Shown: in pieces, positions 10,633 through 24,480 of the stretch
Layout: each line of letters opens with the position of its first letter
Position numbering within the stretch: the first letter of the stretch is position 1
Origin: Bathymodiolus brooksi
Taxonomy: Eukaryota > Mollusca > Bivalvia > Mytilida > Modiolidae
Direction of reading: 5' to 3'
NCBI GenBank assembly: GCA_963680875.1
Contig: OY804580.1
Span: 109,247,534-109,311,533 of the forward strand
Length of the DNA: 64,000 bases
Position numbers and translations under genes: made by a program
Notes under the pieces: model-generated
What the model was told of the DNA's origin: nothing
Database searches by the model: none
Seen by the model: the letters and a program-made list of their open reading frames with translations, nothing else

Positions 10633-13600
10633 TAACTTTGTGTTTGTTTTGTTTCTGTATCATTCCTATAACAGAATCTTAGACGACCATGGTAAGTAAC
10701 TTTTGTGTTTGTTTTGTTTCTATATCATTCCTATAACAGAAACTTAAACAACCATGGTAAGTAACTATGTGTTTGTTTTGTTTCTGTATCATTCCTATAA
10801 CAGAAACCTATACAACCATGGAAAGTAACTTTTATGTTTGTTTTGTTTCTGTATCATTCCTCTAACAGAAACTTAGACGACCATGGTAAGTAACTATATG
10901 TTTATTTTGTTTCTGTATCATTCCTATAACAGAAAATTAGACGACCATAATATGTAACTTTTGTGTTTGTTATGTTTCTGTATCATTCCTATAACAGAAA
11001 CTTAGGCAACCATGGTAAGTAACCCTTGTGTTTGTTTTGTTTCTGTATCATTCCTATAGCAGAAACTTAGGCAACCATGGTAAGTAACTTTTGTGTTTGT
11101 TTTGTTTCTGTATCATTCCTATAACAGAAATTTAGACAACCATGGTAAGTAACTTTTGTGTTTGTTTTGTTTCTGTATCATTCCTATAACAGAAACTTAG
11201 ACAACCATGGTAAGTAATTTTGTGTTTGTTTTGTTTCTGTATCATTTCTATAACAGAAACTTAAACAGCCATGCTAAGTAACTTTGTGTTTGTTTTGTTT
11301 CTGTATCATTCCTATAACAGAATCTTAGACGACCATGGTAAGTAACTTTTGTGTTTGTTTTGTTTCTGTATCATTCCTATAACAGAAACTTAGGCGACCA
11401 TGGTAAGTAACTTTTGTGTTTGTTTTGTTTCTGTATCATTCCTCTAACAGAAACTTAGACGACCATGGTAAGTAATTATGTGTTTGTTTTGTTTCTGTAT
11501 CATTCCTATAACAGATAATTGGACGACCATAGTGTGTAACTTTTTTGTTTGTTTTGTTTCTGTATCATTCCTATAACAGAAACTTAGGCAGACATGGTAA
11601 GTAACTATGTGTTTGTTTTGTTTCTGTATCATTCCTATAACAGAAACTTAGGCAACCATGGTAAGTAACGTTTGTGTTTGTTTTGTTTCTGTATCAATCC
11701 TATAACAGAAACTTAGACGACCATGGTAAGTAACTATGTGTTTGTTTTGTTTCTGTACCATTCCTCTAACAGAAACTTAGACGACCATGGTAAGTAACTA
11801 TGTGTTTATTTTGTTTCTGTATCATTCCTATAACAGAAAATTAGACGACCATAGTATGTAACTTTTGTGTTTGTTTTGTTTCTGTATCATTCCTATAACA
11901 GAAACTTAGGCAACCATGGTAAGTAACTCTTGTGTTTGTTTTGTTTCTGTATCATTCCTATAGCAGAAACTTAGGCAACCATGGTAAGTAACTTTTGTGT
12001 TTGTTTTGTTTCTGTATCATTCCTATAACAGAAACTTAAACAGCCATGCTAAGTAACTTTGTGTTTGTTTTGTTTCTGTATCATTCCTATAACAGAATCT
12101 TAGACGACCATGGTAAGTAACCTTTGTGTTTGTTTTGTTTCTATATCATTCCTATAACAGAAACTTAAACAACCATGGTAAGTAACTATGTGTTTGTTTT
12201 GTTTCTGTATCATTCCTATAACAGAAACTTAGGCGACCATGGTAAGTAACTTTTGTGTTTGTTTTGTTTCTGTATCATTCCTCTAACAGAAACTTAGACG
12301 ACCATGGTAAGTAATTATGTGTTTGTTTTGTTTCTGTATCATTCCTATAACAGAAAACTAGACGACCATAGTATGTAACTTTTTTGTTTGTTTTGTTTCT
12401 GTATCATTCCTATAACAGAAACTTAGACGACAATGGTAAATATCTAAGTGTTTGCCTTGTTTCTTTATCATTCCTATAACAGAAACTTAGACGACCATGG
12501 TAAGTAACTTTTGTGTTTGTTTTGTTTCTGTATCATTCCTATAACAGAAACTTAGGCAGCCATGGTAAGTAACTATGTGTTTGTTTTGTTTCTGTATCAT
12601 TCCTATAACAGAAACTTAGGCAACCATGGTAAGTAACTTTTGTGTTTGTTTTGTTTCTGTATCAATCCTATAACAGAAACTTAGACGACAATGGTAAATA
12701 TCTATGTGTTTGCTTTGTTTCTTTATCATTCCTATAGCAGAAACTTAGACGACCATGGAAAGTAACTTTTATGTTTGTTTTATTTCTGTATCATTTCTAT
12801 AACAGAAACTTTAACAGCCATGCTAAGTAACTTTGTGTTTGTTTTGTTTCTGTATCATTCCTATAACAGAATCTTAGACGACCATGGTAAGTAACTTTTG
12901 TGTTTGTTTTGTTTCTGTATCATTCCTATAACAGAAACCTATACAACCATGGAAAGTAACTTTTATGTTTGTTTTGTTTCTGTATCATTCCTCTAACAGA
13001 AACTTAGACGACCATGGTAAGTAACTATATGTTTATTTTGTTTCTGTATCATTCCTATAACAGAAAATTAGACGACCATAGTATGTAACTTTTGTGTTTG
13101 TTATGTTTCTGTATCATTCCTATAACAGAAACTTAGGCAACCATGGTAAGTAACTCTTGTGTTTGTTTTGTTTCTGTATCATTCCTATAGCAGAAACTTA
13201 GGCAACCATGGTAAGTAACTTTTGTGTTTGTTTTGTTTCTGTATCATTCCTATAACAGAAATTTAGACAACCATGGTAAGTAATTTTGTGTTTGTTTTGT
13301 TTCTGTATCATTTCTATAACAGAAACTTAAACAGCCATGCTAAGTAACTTTGTGTTTGTTTTGTTTCTGTATCATTCCTATAACAGAATCTTAGACGACC
13401 ATGGTAAGTAACTTTTGTGTTTGTTTTGTTTCTATATCATTCCTATAACAGAAACTTAGGCAGCCATGGTAAGTAACTATGTGTTTGTTTTGTTTCTGTA
13501 TCATTCCTATAACAGAAACTTAGGCAACCATGGTAAGTAACTTTTGTGTTTCATTTGTTTCTGTATCAATCCTATAACAGAAACTTAGACGACAATGGTA

Positions 13601-13862
13601 AATATCTATGTGTTTGCTTTGTTTCTTTATCATTCCTATAGCAGAAACTTAGACGACCATGGAAAGTAACTTTTATGTTTGTTTTATTTCTGTATCATTC
13701 CTCTATCAGAAACTTAGACGACCATGGTAAGTAACAATGTGTTTGTTTTGTTTCTGTATCATTCCTCTAACAGAAACTTAGACGACCATGGTAAGTAACT
13801 ATGTGTTTGTTTTGTTTCTGTATCATTCCTATAACAGAATCTTAGACGACCATGGTAAGTAA
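10633..13862 (+). repeat. Core segment, first member of a 5.2 kb long-range duplication
   Basis: Together with 8696-10632 this matches 18252-23418 at constant offset 9556. Anchors are GATAATTGGACG near 11514 and 21070, GTACCATTCC near 11756, GTGTTTCATTTG near 13548 and 23104, and CCTCTATCAG near 13700. Identity stops at about 13863, where this copy has AACTTTTGTG and the partner AACTATGTG. The block starts at 8696, just after the first differing base pair (AGGCAACC against ACAGCC monomers). Confidence 0.85.
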
Positions 13863-15640
13863 CTTTTGTGTTTGTTTTGTTTCTATATCATTCCTATAAC
13901 AGAAACTTAAACAACCATGGTAAGTAACTATGTGTTTGTTCTGTTTCTGTATCATTCCTATAACAGAAACCTAAACAACCATGGAAAGTAACTTTTATGT
14001 TTGTTTTGTTTCTGTATCATTCCTCTAACAGAAACTTAGACGACCATGGTAAGTAACTATGTGTTTATTTTGTTTCTGTATCATTCCTATAACAGAAAAT
14101 TAGACGACCATAGTATGTAACTTTTGTGTTTGTTTTGTTTCTGTATCATTCCTATAACAGAAACTTAGACGACAATGGTAAATATCTATGTGTTTGCTTT
14201 GTTTCTTTATCATTCCTATAGCAGAAACTTAGACGACCATGGAAAGTAACTTTTATGTTTGTTTTATTTCTGTATCATTTCTATAACAGAAACTTTAACA
14301 GCCATGCTAAGTAACTTTGTGTTTGTTTTGTTTCTGTATCATTCCTATAACAGAAAATTAGACGACCATAGTATGTAACTTTTGTGTTTGTTTTGTTTCT
14401 GTATCATTCCTATAACAGAAACTTAGGCAACCATGGTAAGTAACTCTTGTGTTTGTTTTGTTTCTGTATCATTCCTATAGCAGAAACTTAGGCAACCATG
14501 GTAAGTAACTTTTGTGTTTGTTTTGTTTCTGTATCATTCCTATAACAGAAACTTAGGCAACCATGGTAAGTAATTTTGTGTTTGTTTTGTTTCTGTATCA
14601 TTTCTATAACAGAAACTTAAACAGCCATGTTAAGTAACTTTGTGTTTGTTTTGTTTCTGTATCATTCCTATAACAGAATCTTAGACGACCATGGTAAGTA
14701 ACCTTTGTGTTTGTTTTGTTTCTATATCATTCCTATAACAGAAAACTAGACGACCATAGTATGTAACTTTTTTGTTTGTTTTGTTTCTGTATCATTCCTA
14801 TAACAGAAACTTAGGCAACCATGGTAAGTAACTTTTGTGTTTGTTTTGTTTCTGTATCATTCCTATAACAGAAACTTAGGCAACCATGGTAAGTAATTTT
14901 GTGTTTGTTTTGTTTCTGTATCATTCCTATAACAGAAACTTAGGCGACCATGGTAAGTAACTTTTGTGTTTGTTTTGTTTCTGTATCATTCCTCTAACAG
15001 AAACTTAGACGACCATGGTAAGTAATTATGTGTTTGTTTTGTTTCTGTATCATTCCTATAACAGAAAACTAGACGACCATAGTATGTAACTTTTTTGTTT
15101 GTTTTGTTTCTGTATCATTCCTATAACAGAAACTTAGACGACAATGGTAAATATCTAAGTTATTGCCTTGTTTCTTTATCATTCCTATAACAGAAACTTA
15201 GACGACCATGGTAAGTAACTTTTGTGTTTGTTTTGTTTCTGTATCATTCCTATAACAGAAACTTAGGCAACCATGGTAAGTAACTTTTGTGTTTGTTTTG
15301 TTTCTGTATCAATCCTATAACAGAAACTTAAACGACAATGGTAAATATCTATGTGTTTGCTTTGTTTCTTTATCATTCCTATAGCAGAAACTTAGACGAC
15401 CATGGAAAGTAACTTTTATGTTTGTTTTATTTCTGTATCATTTCTATAACAGAAACTTTAACAGCCATGCTAAGTAACTTTGTGTTTGTTTTGTTTCTGT
15501 ATCATTCCTATAACAGAATCTTAGACGACCATGGTAAGTAACTTTTGTGTTTGTTTTGTTTCTATATCATTCCTATAACAGAAACTTAAACAACCATGGT
15601 AAGTAACTATGTGTTTGTTTTGTTTCTGTATCATTCCTAT
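13802..15640 (+). repeat. Core segment copied at 25681-27645
   Basis: The rare GTTTGTTCTGTTTC occurs at 13937 and 25816 (offset 11879). After 14340 the partner has one additional GTGTTTATTTTG monomer (offset 11943-11944), and after about 15250 one more AGGCAACC monomer (offset 12007). Otherwise monomer order agrees, including TTAAACGACAATGG near 15325 and 27330. Identity ends where this copy goes to AAAATTAG and the partner to AAACCTATACAACC. Confidence 0.8.
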
Positions 15641-16314
15641 AACAGAAAATTAGACGACCATAGTATGTAACTTTTGTGTTTGTTATGTTTCTGTATCATT
15701 CCTATAACAGAAACTTAGACGACCATGGTAAGTAACTATGTGTTTATTTTGTTTCTGTATCATTCCTATAACAGAAAATTAGACGACCATAGTATGTAAC
15801 TTTTGTGTTTGTTTTGTTTCTGTATCATTCCTATAACAGAAACTTAGGCAACCATGGTAAGTAACTCTTGTGTTTGTTTTGTTTCTGTATCATTCCTATA
15901 GCAGAAACTTAGGCAACCATGGTAAGTAACTTTTGTGTTTGTTTTGTTTCTGTATCATTCCTATAACAGAAACTTAGGCAACCATGGTAAGTAATTTTGT
16001 GTTTGTTTTGTTTCTGTATCATTTCTATAACAGAAACTTAAACAGCCATGTTAAGTAACTTTGTGTTTGTTTTGTTTCTGTATCATTCCTATAACAGAAT
16101 CTTAGACGACCATGGTAAGTAACCTTTGTGTTTGTTTTGTTTCTATATCATTCCTATAACAGAAAACTAGACGACCATAGTATGTAACTTTTTTGTTTGT
16201 TTTGTTTCTGTATCATTCCTATAACAGAAACTTAGGCAACCATGGTAAGTAACTTTTGTGTTTGTTTTGTTTCTGTATCATTCCTATAACAGAAACTTAG
16301 GCAACCATGGTAAG
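15641..16314 (+). repeat. Core monomers joining two units
   Basis: About ten monomers in the common core order: AAAATTAG, GTGTTATGTTTC, GTGTTTATTTTG, AAAATTAG, AGGCAACC with CTCTTG, CCTATAGCAG, TAATTTTG, ATGTTAAG, AATCTTAGACG, CTATATC with AAAACTAG. The same order is seen near 8050-8690, 24830-25340 and 27830-28340. Nothing else is present. Confidence 0.8.
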
Positions 16315-18251
16315 TAATTTTGTGTTTGTTTTGTTTCTGTATCATTCCTATAACAGAAACTTAGGCGACCATGGTAAGTAACTTTTGTGTTTGTTTTGTT
16401 TCTGTATCATTCCTCTAACAGAAACTTAGACGACCATGGTAAGTAATTATGTGTTTGTTTTGTTTCTGTATCATTCCTATAACAGAAAACTAGACGACCA
16501 TAGTATGTAACTTTTTTGTTTGTTTTGTTTCTGTATCATTCCTATAACAGAAACATAGACGACAATGGTAAATATCTAAGTTATTGCCTTGTTTCTTTAT
16601 CATTCCTATAACAGAAACTTAGACGACCATGGTAAGTAACTTTTGTGTTTGTTTTGTTTCTGTATCATTCCTATAACAGAAACTTAGGCAACCATGGTAA
16701 GTAACTATGTGTTTGTTTTGTTTCTGTATCATTCCTATAACAGAAACTTAGGCAACCATGGTAAGTAACTTTTGTGTTTGTTTTGTTTCTGTATCAATCC
16801 TATAACAGAAACTTAGACGACAATGGTAAATATCTATGTGTTTGCTTTGTTTCTTTATCATTCCTATAGCAGAAACTTAGACGACCATGGAAAGTAACTT
16901 TTATGTTTGTTTTATTTCTGTATCATTTCTATAACAGAAACTTTAACAGCCATGCTAAGTAACTTTGTGTTTGTTTTGTTTCTGTATCATTCCTATAACA
17001 GAATCTTAGACGACCATGGTAAGTAACTTTTTGTGTTTGTTTTGTTTCTATATCATTCCTATAACAGAAACTTAAACAACCATGGTAAGTAACTATGTGT
17101 TTGTTTTGTATCTGTATCATTCCTATAACAGAAACCTATACAACCATGGAAAGTAACTTTTATGTTTGTTTTGTTTCTGTTTCATTCCTCTAACAGAAAC
17201 TTAGACGACCATGGTAAGTAACTATATGTTTATTTTGTTTCTGTATCATTCCTATAACAGAAAATTAGACGACCATAGTATGTAACTTTTGTGTTTGTTA
17301 TGTTTCTGTATCATTCCTATAACAGAAACTTAGACGACCATGGTAAGTAACTATGTGTTTATTTTGTTTCTGTATCATTCCTATAACAGAAAATTAGACG
17401 ACCATAGTATGTAACTTTTGTATTTGTTTTGTTTCTGTATCATTCCTATAACAGAAACTTAGGCAACCATGGTAAGTAACTCTTGTGTTTGTTTTGTTTC
17501 TGTATCATTCCTATAGCAGAAACTTAGGCAACCATGGTAAGTAACTTTTGTGTTTGTTTTGTTTCTGTATCATTCCTATAACAGAAACTTAGGAAACCAT
17601 GGTAAGTAATTTTGTGTTTGTTTTGTTTCTGTATCATTCCTATAACAGAAACTTAGGCGACCATGGTAAGTAACTTTTGTGTTTGTTTTGTTTCTGTATC
17701 ATTCCTCTAACAGAAACATAGACGACCATGGTAAGTAATTATGTGTTTGTTTTGTTTCTGTATCATTCCTATAACAGAAAACTAGACGACCATAGTATGT
17801 AACTTTTTTGTTTGTTTTGTTTCTGTATCATTCCTATAACAGAAACTTAGACGACAATGGTAAATATCTAAGTGTTTGCCTTGTTTCTTTATCATTCCTA
17901 TAACAGAAACTTAGACGACCATGGTAAGTAACTTTTGTGTTTGTTTTGTTTCTGTATCATTCCTATAACAGAAACTTAGGCAGCCATGGTAAGTAACTAT
18001 GTGTTTGTTTTGTTTCTGTATCATTCCTATAACAGAAACTTAGGCAACCATGGTAAGTAACTTTTGTGTTTGTTTTGTTTCTGTATCAATCCTATAACAG
18101 AAACTTAGACGACAATGGTAAATATCTATGTGTTTGCTTTGTTTCTTTATCATTCCTATAACAGAAACTTAGACGACCATGGAAAGTAACTTTTATGTTT
18201 GTTTTATTTCTGTATCATTTCTATAACAGAAACTTTAACAGCCATGCTAAG
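16315..18251 (+). repeat. 1937 bp tandem higher-order repeat, copy 1 (30 monomers)
   Basis: The start is set by TAATTTTG at 16315, which repeats at 18252. Between them every monomer type recurs at offset 1937, including the shared rare forms ACATAGACGAC, CTGTTTCATTCC near 17179 and 19116, GTATCTGTATC near 17107 and TAGGAAACC. Only a few private changes were seen, such as CCAATAGCAG at 18800 in copy 2. Confidence 0.9.
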
Positions 18252-20188
18252 TAATTTTGTGTTTGTTTTGTTTCTGTATCATTCCTATAACAGAAACTTA
18301 GGCGACCATGGTAAGTAACTTTTGTGTTTGTTTTGTTTCTGTATCATTCCTCTAACAGAAACTTAGACGACCATGGTAAGTAATTATGTGTTTGTTTTGT
18401 TTCTGTATCATTCCTATAACAGAAAACTAGACGACCATAGTATGTAACTTTTTTGTTTGTTTTGTTTCTGTATCATTCCTATAACAGAAACATAGACGAC
18501 AATGGTAAATATCTAAGTTATTGCCTTGTTTCTTTATCATTCCTATAACAGAAACTTAGACGACCATGGTAAGTAACTTTTGTGTTTGTTTTGTTTCTGT
18601 ATCATTCCTATAACAGAAACTTAGGCAACCATGGTAAGTAACTATGTGTTTGTTTTGTTTCTGTATCATTCCTATAACAGAAACTTAGGCAACCATGGTA
18701 AGTAACTTTTGTGTTTGTTTTGTTTCTGTATCAATCCTATAACAGAAACTTAGACGACAATGGTAAATATCTATGTGTTTGCTTTGTTTCTTTATCATTC
18801 CAATAGCAGAAACTTAGACGACCATGGAAAGTAACTTTTATGTTTGTTTTATTTCTGTATCATTTCTATAACAGAAACTTTAACAGCCATGCTAAGTAAC
18901 TTTGTGTTTGTTTTGTTTCTGTATCATTCCTATAACAGAATCTTAGACGACCATGGTAAGTAACTTTTTGTGTTTGTTTTGTTTCTATATCATTCCTATA
19001 ACAGAAACTTAAACAACCATGGTAAGTAACTATGTGTTTGTTTTGTATCTGTATCATTCCTATAACAGAAACCTATACAACCATGGAAAGTAACTTTTAT
19101 GTTTGTTTTGTTTCTGTTTCATTCCTCTAACAGAAACTTAGACGACCATGGTAAGTAACTATATGTTTATTTTGTTTCTGTATCATTCCTATAACAGAAA
19201 ATTAGACGACCATAGTATGTAACTTTTGTGTTTGTTATGTTTCTGTATCATTCCTATAACAGAAACTTAGACGACCATGGTAAGTAACTATGTGTTTATT
19301 TTGTTTCTGTATCATTCCTATAACAGAAAATTAGACGACCATAGTATGTAACTTTTGTATTTGTTTTGTTTCTGTATCATTCCTATAACAGAAACTTAGG
19401 CAACCATGGTAAGTAACTCTTGTGTTTGTTTTGTTTCTGTATCATTCCTATAGCAGAAACTTAGGCAACCATGGTAAGTAACTTTTGTGTTTGTTTTGTT
19501 TCTGTATCATTCCTATAACAGAAACTTAGGAAACCATGGTAAGTAATTTTGTGTTTGTTTTGTTTCTGTATCATTCCTATAACAGAAACTTAGGCGACCA
19601 TGGTAAGTAACTTTTGTGTTTGTTTTGTTTCTGTATCATTCCTCTAACAGAAACATAGACGACCATGGTAAGTAATTATGTGTTTGTTTTGTTTCTGTAT
19701 CATTCCTATAACAGAAAACTAGACGACCATAGTATGTAACTTTTTTGTTTGTTTTGTTTCTGTATCATTCCTATAACAGAAACTTAGACGACAATGGTAA
19801 ATATCTAAGTGTTTGCCTTGTTTCTTTATCATTCCTATAACAGAAACTTAGACGACCATGGTAAGTAACTTTTGTGTTTGTTTTGTTTCTGTATCATTCC
19901 TATAACAGAAACTTAGGCAGCCATGGTAAGTAACTATGTGTTTGTTTTGTTTCTGTATCATTCCTATAACAGAAACTTAGGCAACCATGGTAAGTAACTT
20001 TTGTGTTTGTTTTGTTTCTGTATCAATCCTATAACAGAAACTTAGACGACAATGGTAAATATCTATGTGTTTGCTTTGTTTCTTTATCATTCCTATAACA
20101 GAAACTTAGACGACCATGGAAAGTAACTTTTATGTTTGTTTTATTTCTGTATCATTTCTATAACAGAAACTTTAACAGCCATGCTAAG
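18252..20188 (+). repeat. 1937 bp tandem higher-order repeat, copy 2 (30 monomers)
   Basis: Direct tandem copy of 16315-18251. It ends at 20188, where a third copy would need TAATTTTG and AGGCGACC but the sequence has TAACTTTG and AATCTTAGACG. The same block is also the left part of the 5.2 kb copy of 8696-13862, so this junction has taken part in two exchange events. Confidence 0.9.
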
Positions 20189-23100
20189 TAACTTTGTGTT
20201 TGTTTTGTTTCTGTATCATTCCTATAACAGAATCTTAGACGACCATGGTAAGTAACTTTTGTGTTTGTTTTGTTTCTATATCATTCCTATAACAGAAACT
20301 TAAACAACCATGGTAAGTAACTATGTGTTTGTTTTGTTTCTGTATCATTCCTATAACAGAAACCTATACAACCATGGAAAGTAACTTTTATGTTTGTTTT
20401 GTTTCTGTATCATTCCTCTAACAGAAACTTAGACGACCATGGTAAGTAACTATATGTTTATTTTGTTTCTGTATCATTCCTATAACAGAAAATTAGACGA
20501 CCATAATATGTAACTTTTGTGTTTGTTATGTTTCTGTATCATTCCTATAACAGAAACTTAGGCAACCATGGTAAGTAACCCTTGTGTTTGTTTTGTTTCT
20601 GTATCATTCCTATAGCAGAAACTTAGGCAACCATGGTAAGTAACTTTTGTGTTTGTTTTGTTTCTGTATCATTCCTATAACAGAAATTTAGACAACCATG
20701 GTAAGTAACTTTTGTGTTTGTTTTGTTTCTGTATCATTCCTATAACAGAAACTTAGACAACCATGGTAAGTAATTTTGTGTTTGTTTTGTTTCTGTATCA
20801 TTTCTATAACAGAAACTTAAACAGCCATGCTAAGTAACTTTGTGTTTGTTTTGTTTCTGTATCATTCCTATAACAGAATCTTAGACGACCATGGTAAGTA
20901 ACTTTTGTGTTTGTTTTGTTTCTGTATCATTCCTATAACAGAAACTTAGGCGACCATGGTAAGTAACTTTTGTGTTTGTTTTGTTTCTGTATCATTCCTC
21001 TAACAGAAACTTAGACGACCATGGTAAGTAATTATGTGTTTGTTTTGTTTCTGTATCATTCCTATAACAGATAATTGGACGACCATAGTGTGTAACTTTT
21101 TTGTTTGTTTTGTTTCTGTATCATTCCTATAACAGAAACTTAGGCAGACATGGTAAGTAACTATGTGTTTGTTTTGTTTCTGTATCATTCCTATAACAGA
21201 AACTTAGGCAACCATGGTAAGTAACGTTTGTGTTTGTTTTGTTTCTGTATCAATCCTATAACAGAAACTTAGACGACCATGGTAAGTAACTATGTGTTTG
21301 TTTTGTTTCTGTACCATTCCTCTAACAGAAACTTAGACGACCATGGTAAGTAACTATGTGTTTATTTTGTTTCTGTATCATTCCTATAACAGAAAATTAG
21401 ACGACCATAGTATGTAACTTTTGTGTTTGTTTTGTTTCTGTATCATTCCTATAACAGAAACTTAGGCAACCATGGTAAGTAACTCTTGTGTTTGTTTTGT
21501 TTCTGTATCATTCCTATAGCAGAAACTTAGGCAACCATGGTAAGTAACTTTTGTGTTTGTTTTGTTTCTGTATCATTCCTATAACAGAAACTTAAACAGC
21601 CATGCTAAGTAACTTTGTGTTTGTTTTGTTTCTGTATCATTCCTATAACAGAATCTTAGACGACCATGGTAAGTAACCTTTGTGTTTGTTTTGTTTCTAT
21701 ATCATTCCTATAACAGAAACTTAAACAACCATGGTAAGTAACTATGTGTTTGTTTTGTTTCTGTATCATTCCTATAACAGAAACTTAGGCGACCATGGTA
21801 AGTAACTTTTGTGTTTGTTTTGTTTCTGTATCATTCCTCTAACAGAAACTTAGACGACCATGGTAAGTAATTATGTGTTTGTTTTGTTTCTGTATCATTC
21901 CTATAACAGAAAACTAGACGACCATAGTATGTAACTTTTTTGTTTGTTTTGTTTCTGTATCATTCCTATAACAGAAACTTAGACGACAATGGTAAATATC
22001 TAAGTGTTTGCCTTGTTTCTTTATCATTCCTATAACAGAAACTTAGACGACCATGGTAAGTAACTTTTGTGTTTGTTTTGTTTCTGTATCATTCCTATAA
22101 CAGAAACTTAGGCAGCCATGGTAAGTAACTATGTGTTTGTTTTGTTTCTGTATCATTCCTATAACAGAAACTTAGGCAACCATGGTAAGTAACTTTTGTG
22201 TTTGTTTTGTTTCTGTATCAATCCTATAACAGAAACTTAGACGACAATGGTAAATATCTATGTGTTTGCTTTGTTTCTTTATCATTCCTATAGCAGAAAC
22301 TTAGACGACCATGGAAAGTAACTTTTATGTTTGTTTTATTTCTGTATCATTTCTATAACAGAAACTTTAACAGCCATGCTAAGTAACTTTGTGTTTGTTT
22401 TGTTTCTGTATCATTCCTATAACAGAATCTTAGACGACCATGGTAAGTAACTTTTGTGTTTGTTTTGTTTCTGTATCATTCCTATAACAGAAACCTATAC
22501 AACCATGGAAAGTAACTTTTATGTTTGTTTTGTTTCTGTATCATTCCTCTAACAGAAACTTAGACGACCATGGTAAGTAACTATATGTTTATTTTGTTTC
22601 TGTATCATTCCTATAACAGAAAATTAGACGACCATAGTATGTAACTTTTGTGTTTGTTATGTTTCTGTATCATTCCTATAACAGAAACTTAGGCAACCAT
22701 GGTAAGTAACTCTTGTGTTTGTTTTGTTTCTGTATCATTCCTATAGCAGAAACTTAGGCAACCATGGTAAGTAACTTTTGTGTTTGTTTTGTTTCTGTAT
22801 CATTCCTATAACAGAAATTTAGACAACCATGGTAAGTAATTTTGTGTTTGTTTTGTTTCTGTATCATTTCTATAACAGAAACTTAAACAGCCATGCTAAG
22901 TAACTTTGTGTTTGTTTTGTTTCTGTATCATTCCTATAACAGAATCTTAGACGACCATGGTAAGTAACTTTTGTGTTTGTTTTGTTTCTATATCATTCCT
23001 ATAACAGAAACTTAGGCAGCCATGGTAAGTAACTATGTGTTTGTTTTGTTTCTGTATCATTCCTATAACAGAAACTTAGGCAACCATGGTAAGTAACTTT

Positions 23101-23418
23101 TGTGTTTCATTTGTTTCTGTATCAATCCTATAACAGAAACTTAGACGACAATGGTAAATATCTATGTGTTTGCTTTGTTTCTTTATCATTCCTATAGCAG
23201 AAACTTAGACGACCATGGAAAGTAACTTTTATGTTTGTTTTATTTCTGTATCATTCCTCTATCAGAAACTTAGACGACCATGGTAAGTAACAATGTGTTT
23301 GTTTTGTTTCTGTATCATTCCTCTAACAGAAACTTAGACGACCATGGTAAGTAACTATGTGTTTGTTTTGTTTCTGTATCATTCCTATAACAGAATCTTA
23401 GACGACCATGGTAAGTAA
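20189..23418 (+). repeat. Core segment, second member of the 5.2 kb duplication
   Basis: Right part of 18252-23418, the partner of 8696-13862 at offset 9556. GATAATTGGACG near 21070, GTACCATTCC near 21312, GTTTCATTTG near 23105 and CCTCTATCAG all fall at the expected places. From 21815 on, the same sequence is also partner to 39242 onward (offset 17427), so this stretch exists in at least three copies. Confidence 0.85.
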
Positions 23419-24480
23419 CTATGTGTTTGTTTTGTTTCTGTATCATTCCTATAACAGAAACCTAGACGACCATGGTAAGTAACTATGTGTTTGTTTTGTT
23501 TCTGTATCATTCCTATAACAGAAACTTAGGCGACCATGGTAAGTAACTTTTGTGTTTGTTTTGTTTCTGTATCATTCCTCTAACTGAAACTTAGACGACC
23601 ATGGTAAGTAACTTTGTGTTTGTTTTGTTTCTGTATCATTCCTATAACAGAAAATTAGACGACCATAGTATGTAACTTTTGTGTTTGTTATGTTTCTGTA
23701 TCATTCCTATAACAGAAACTTAGGCAACCATGGTAAGTAACTCTTGTGTTTGTTTTGTTTCTGTATCATTCCTATAGCAGAAACTTAGACAACCATGGTA
23801 AGTAACTTTTGTGTTTGTTTTGTTTCTGTATCATTCCTATAACAGAAACTTAGACAACCATGGTAAGTAATTTTGTGTTTGTTTTGTTTCTGTATAATTT
23901 CTATAACAGAAACTTAAACAGCCATGCTAAGTAACTTTGTGTTTGTTTTGTTTCTGTATCATTCCTATAACAGAATCTTAGACGACCATGGTAAGTAACT
24001 TTTGTGTTTGTTTTGTTTCTGTATCATTCATATAACAGAAACTTAGGCGACCATGGTAAGTAACTTTTGTGTTTGTTTTGTTTCTGTATCATTCCTCTAA
24101 CAGAAACTTAGACGACCATAGTAAGTAATTATGTGTTTGTTTTGTTTCTGTATCATTCCTATAACAGATAATTAGACGACCATAGTGTGTAACTTTTTTG
24201 TTTGTTTTGTTTCTGTATCATTCCTATAACAGAAACTTAGGCAGACATGGTAAGTAACTATGTGTTTGTTTTGTTTCTGTATCATTCCTATAACAGAAAC
24301 TTAGGCAACCATGGTAAGTAACGTTTGTGTTTGTTTTGTTTCTGTATCAATCCTATAACAGAAACTTAGACGACAATGGTAAATATCTATGTGTTTGCTT
24401 TGTTTCTTTATCATTCCTATAGCAGAAACTTAGACGACCATGGAAAGTAACTTTTATGTTTGTTTTATTTCTGTATCATT
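21815..24480 (+). repeat. 2.67 kb block copied at 39242-41907
   Basis: Offset 17427 is constant for GTTTCATTTG (23105 and 40532), GATAATTAGACG (24167 and 41594), GTATAATTTC and CATTCATATAAC. The copies differ at a few sites only: AGGCAGCC against AGGCAGAC near 39540, CATTCCTATAAC against CATTCCCATAAC near 40036, CCTAGACG against CCTACACG near 40888, and TTTGTTTTG against TTTGCTTTG near 41694. The block ends where CATTTCTATAAC here is CATTCCTCTAAC in the partner. Confidence 0.85.
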
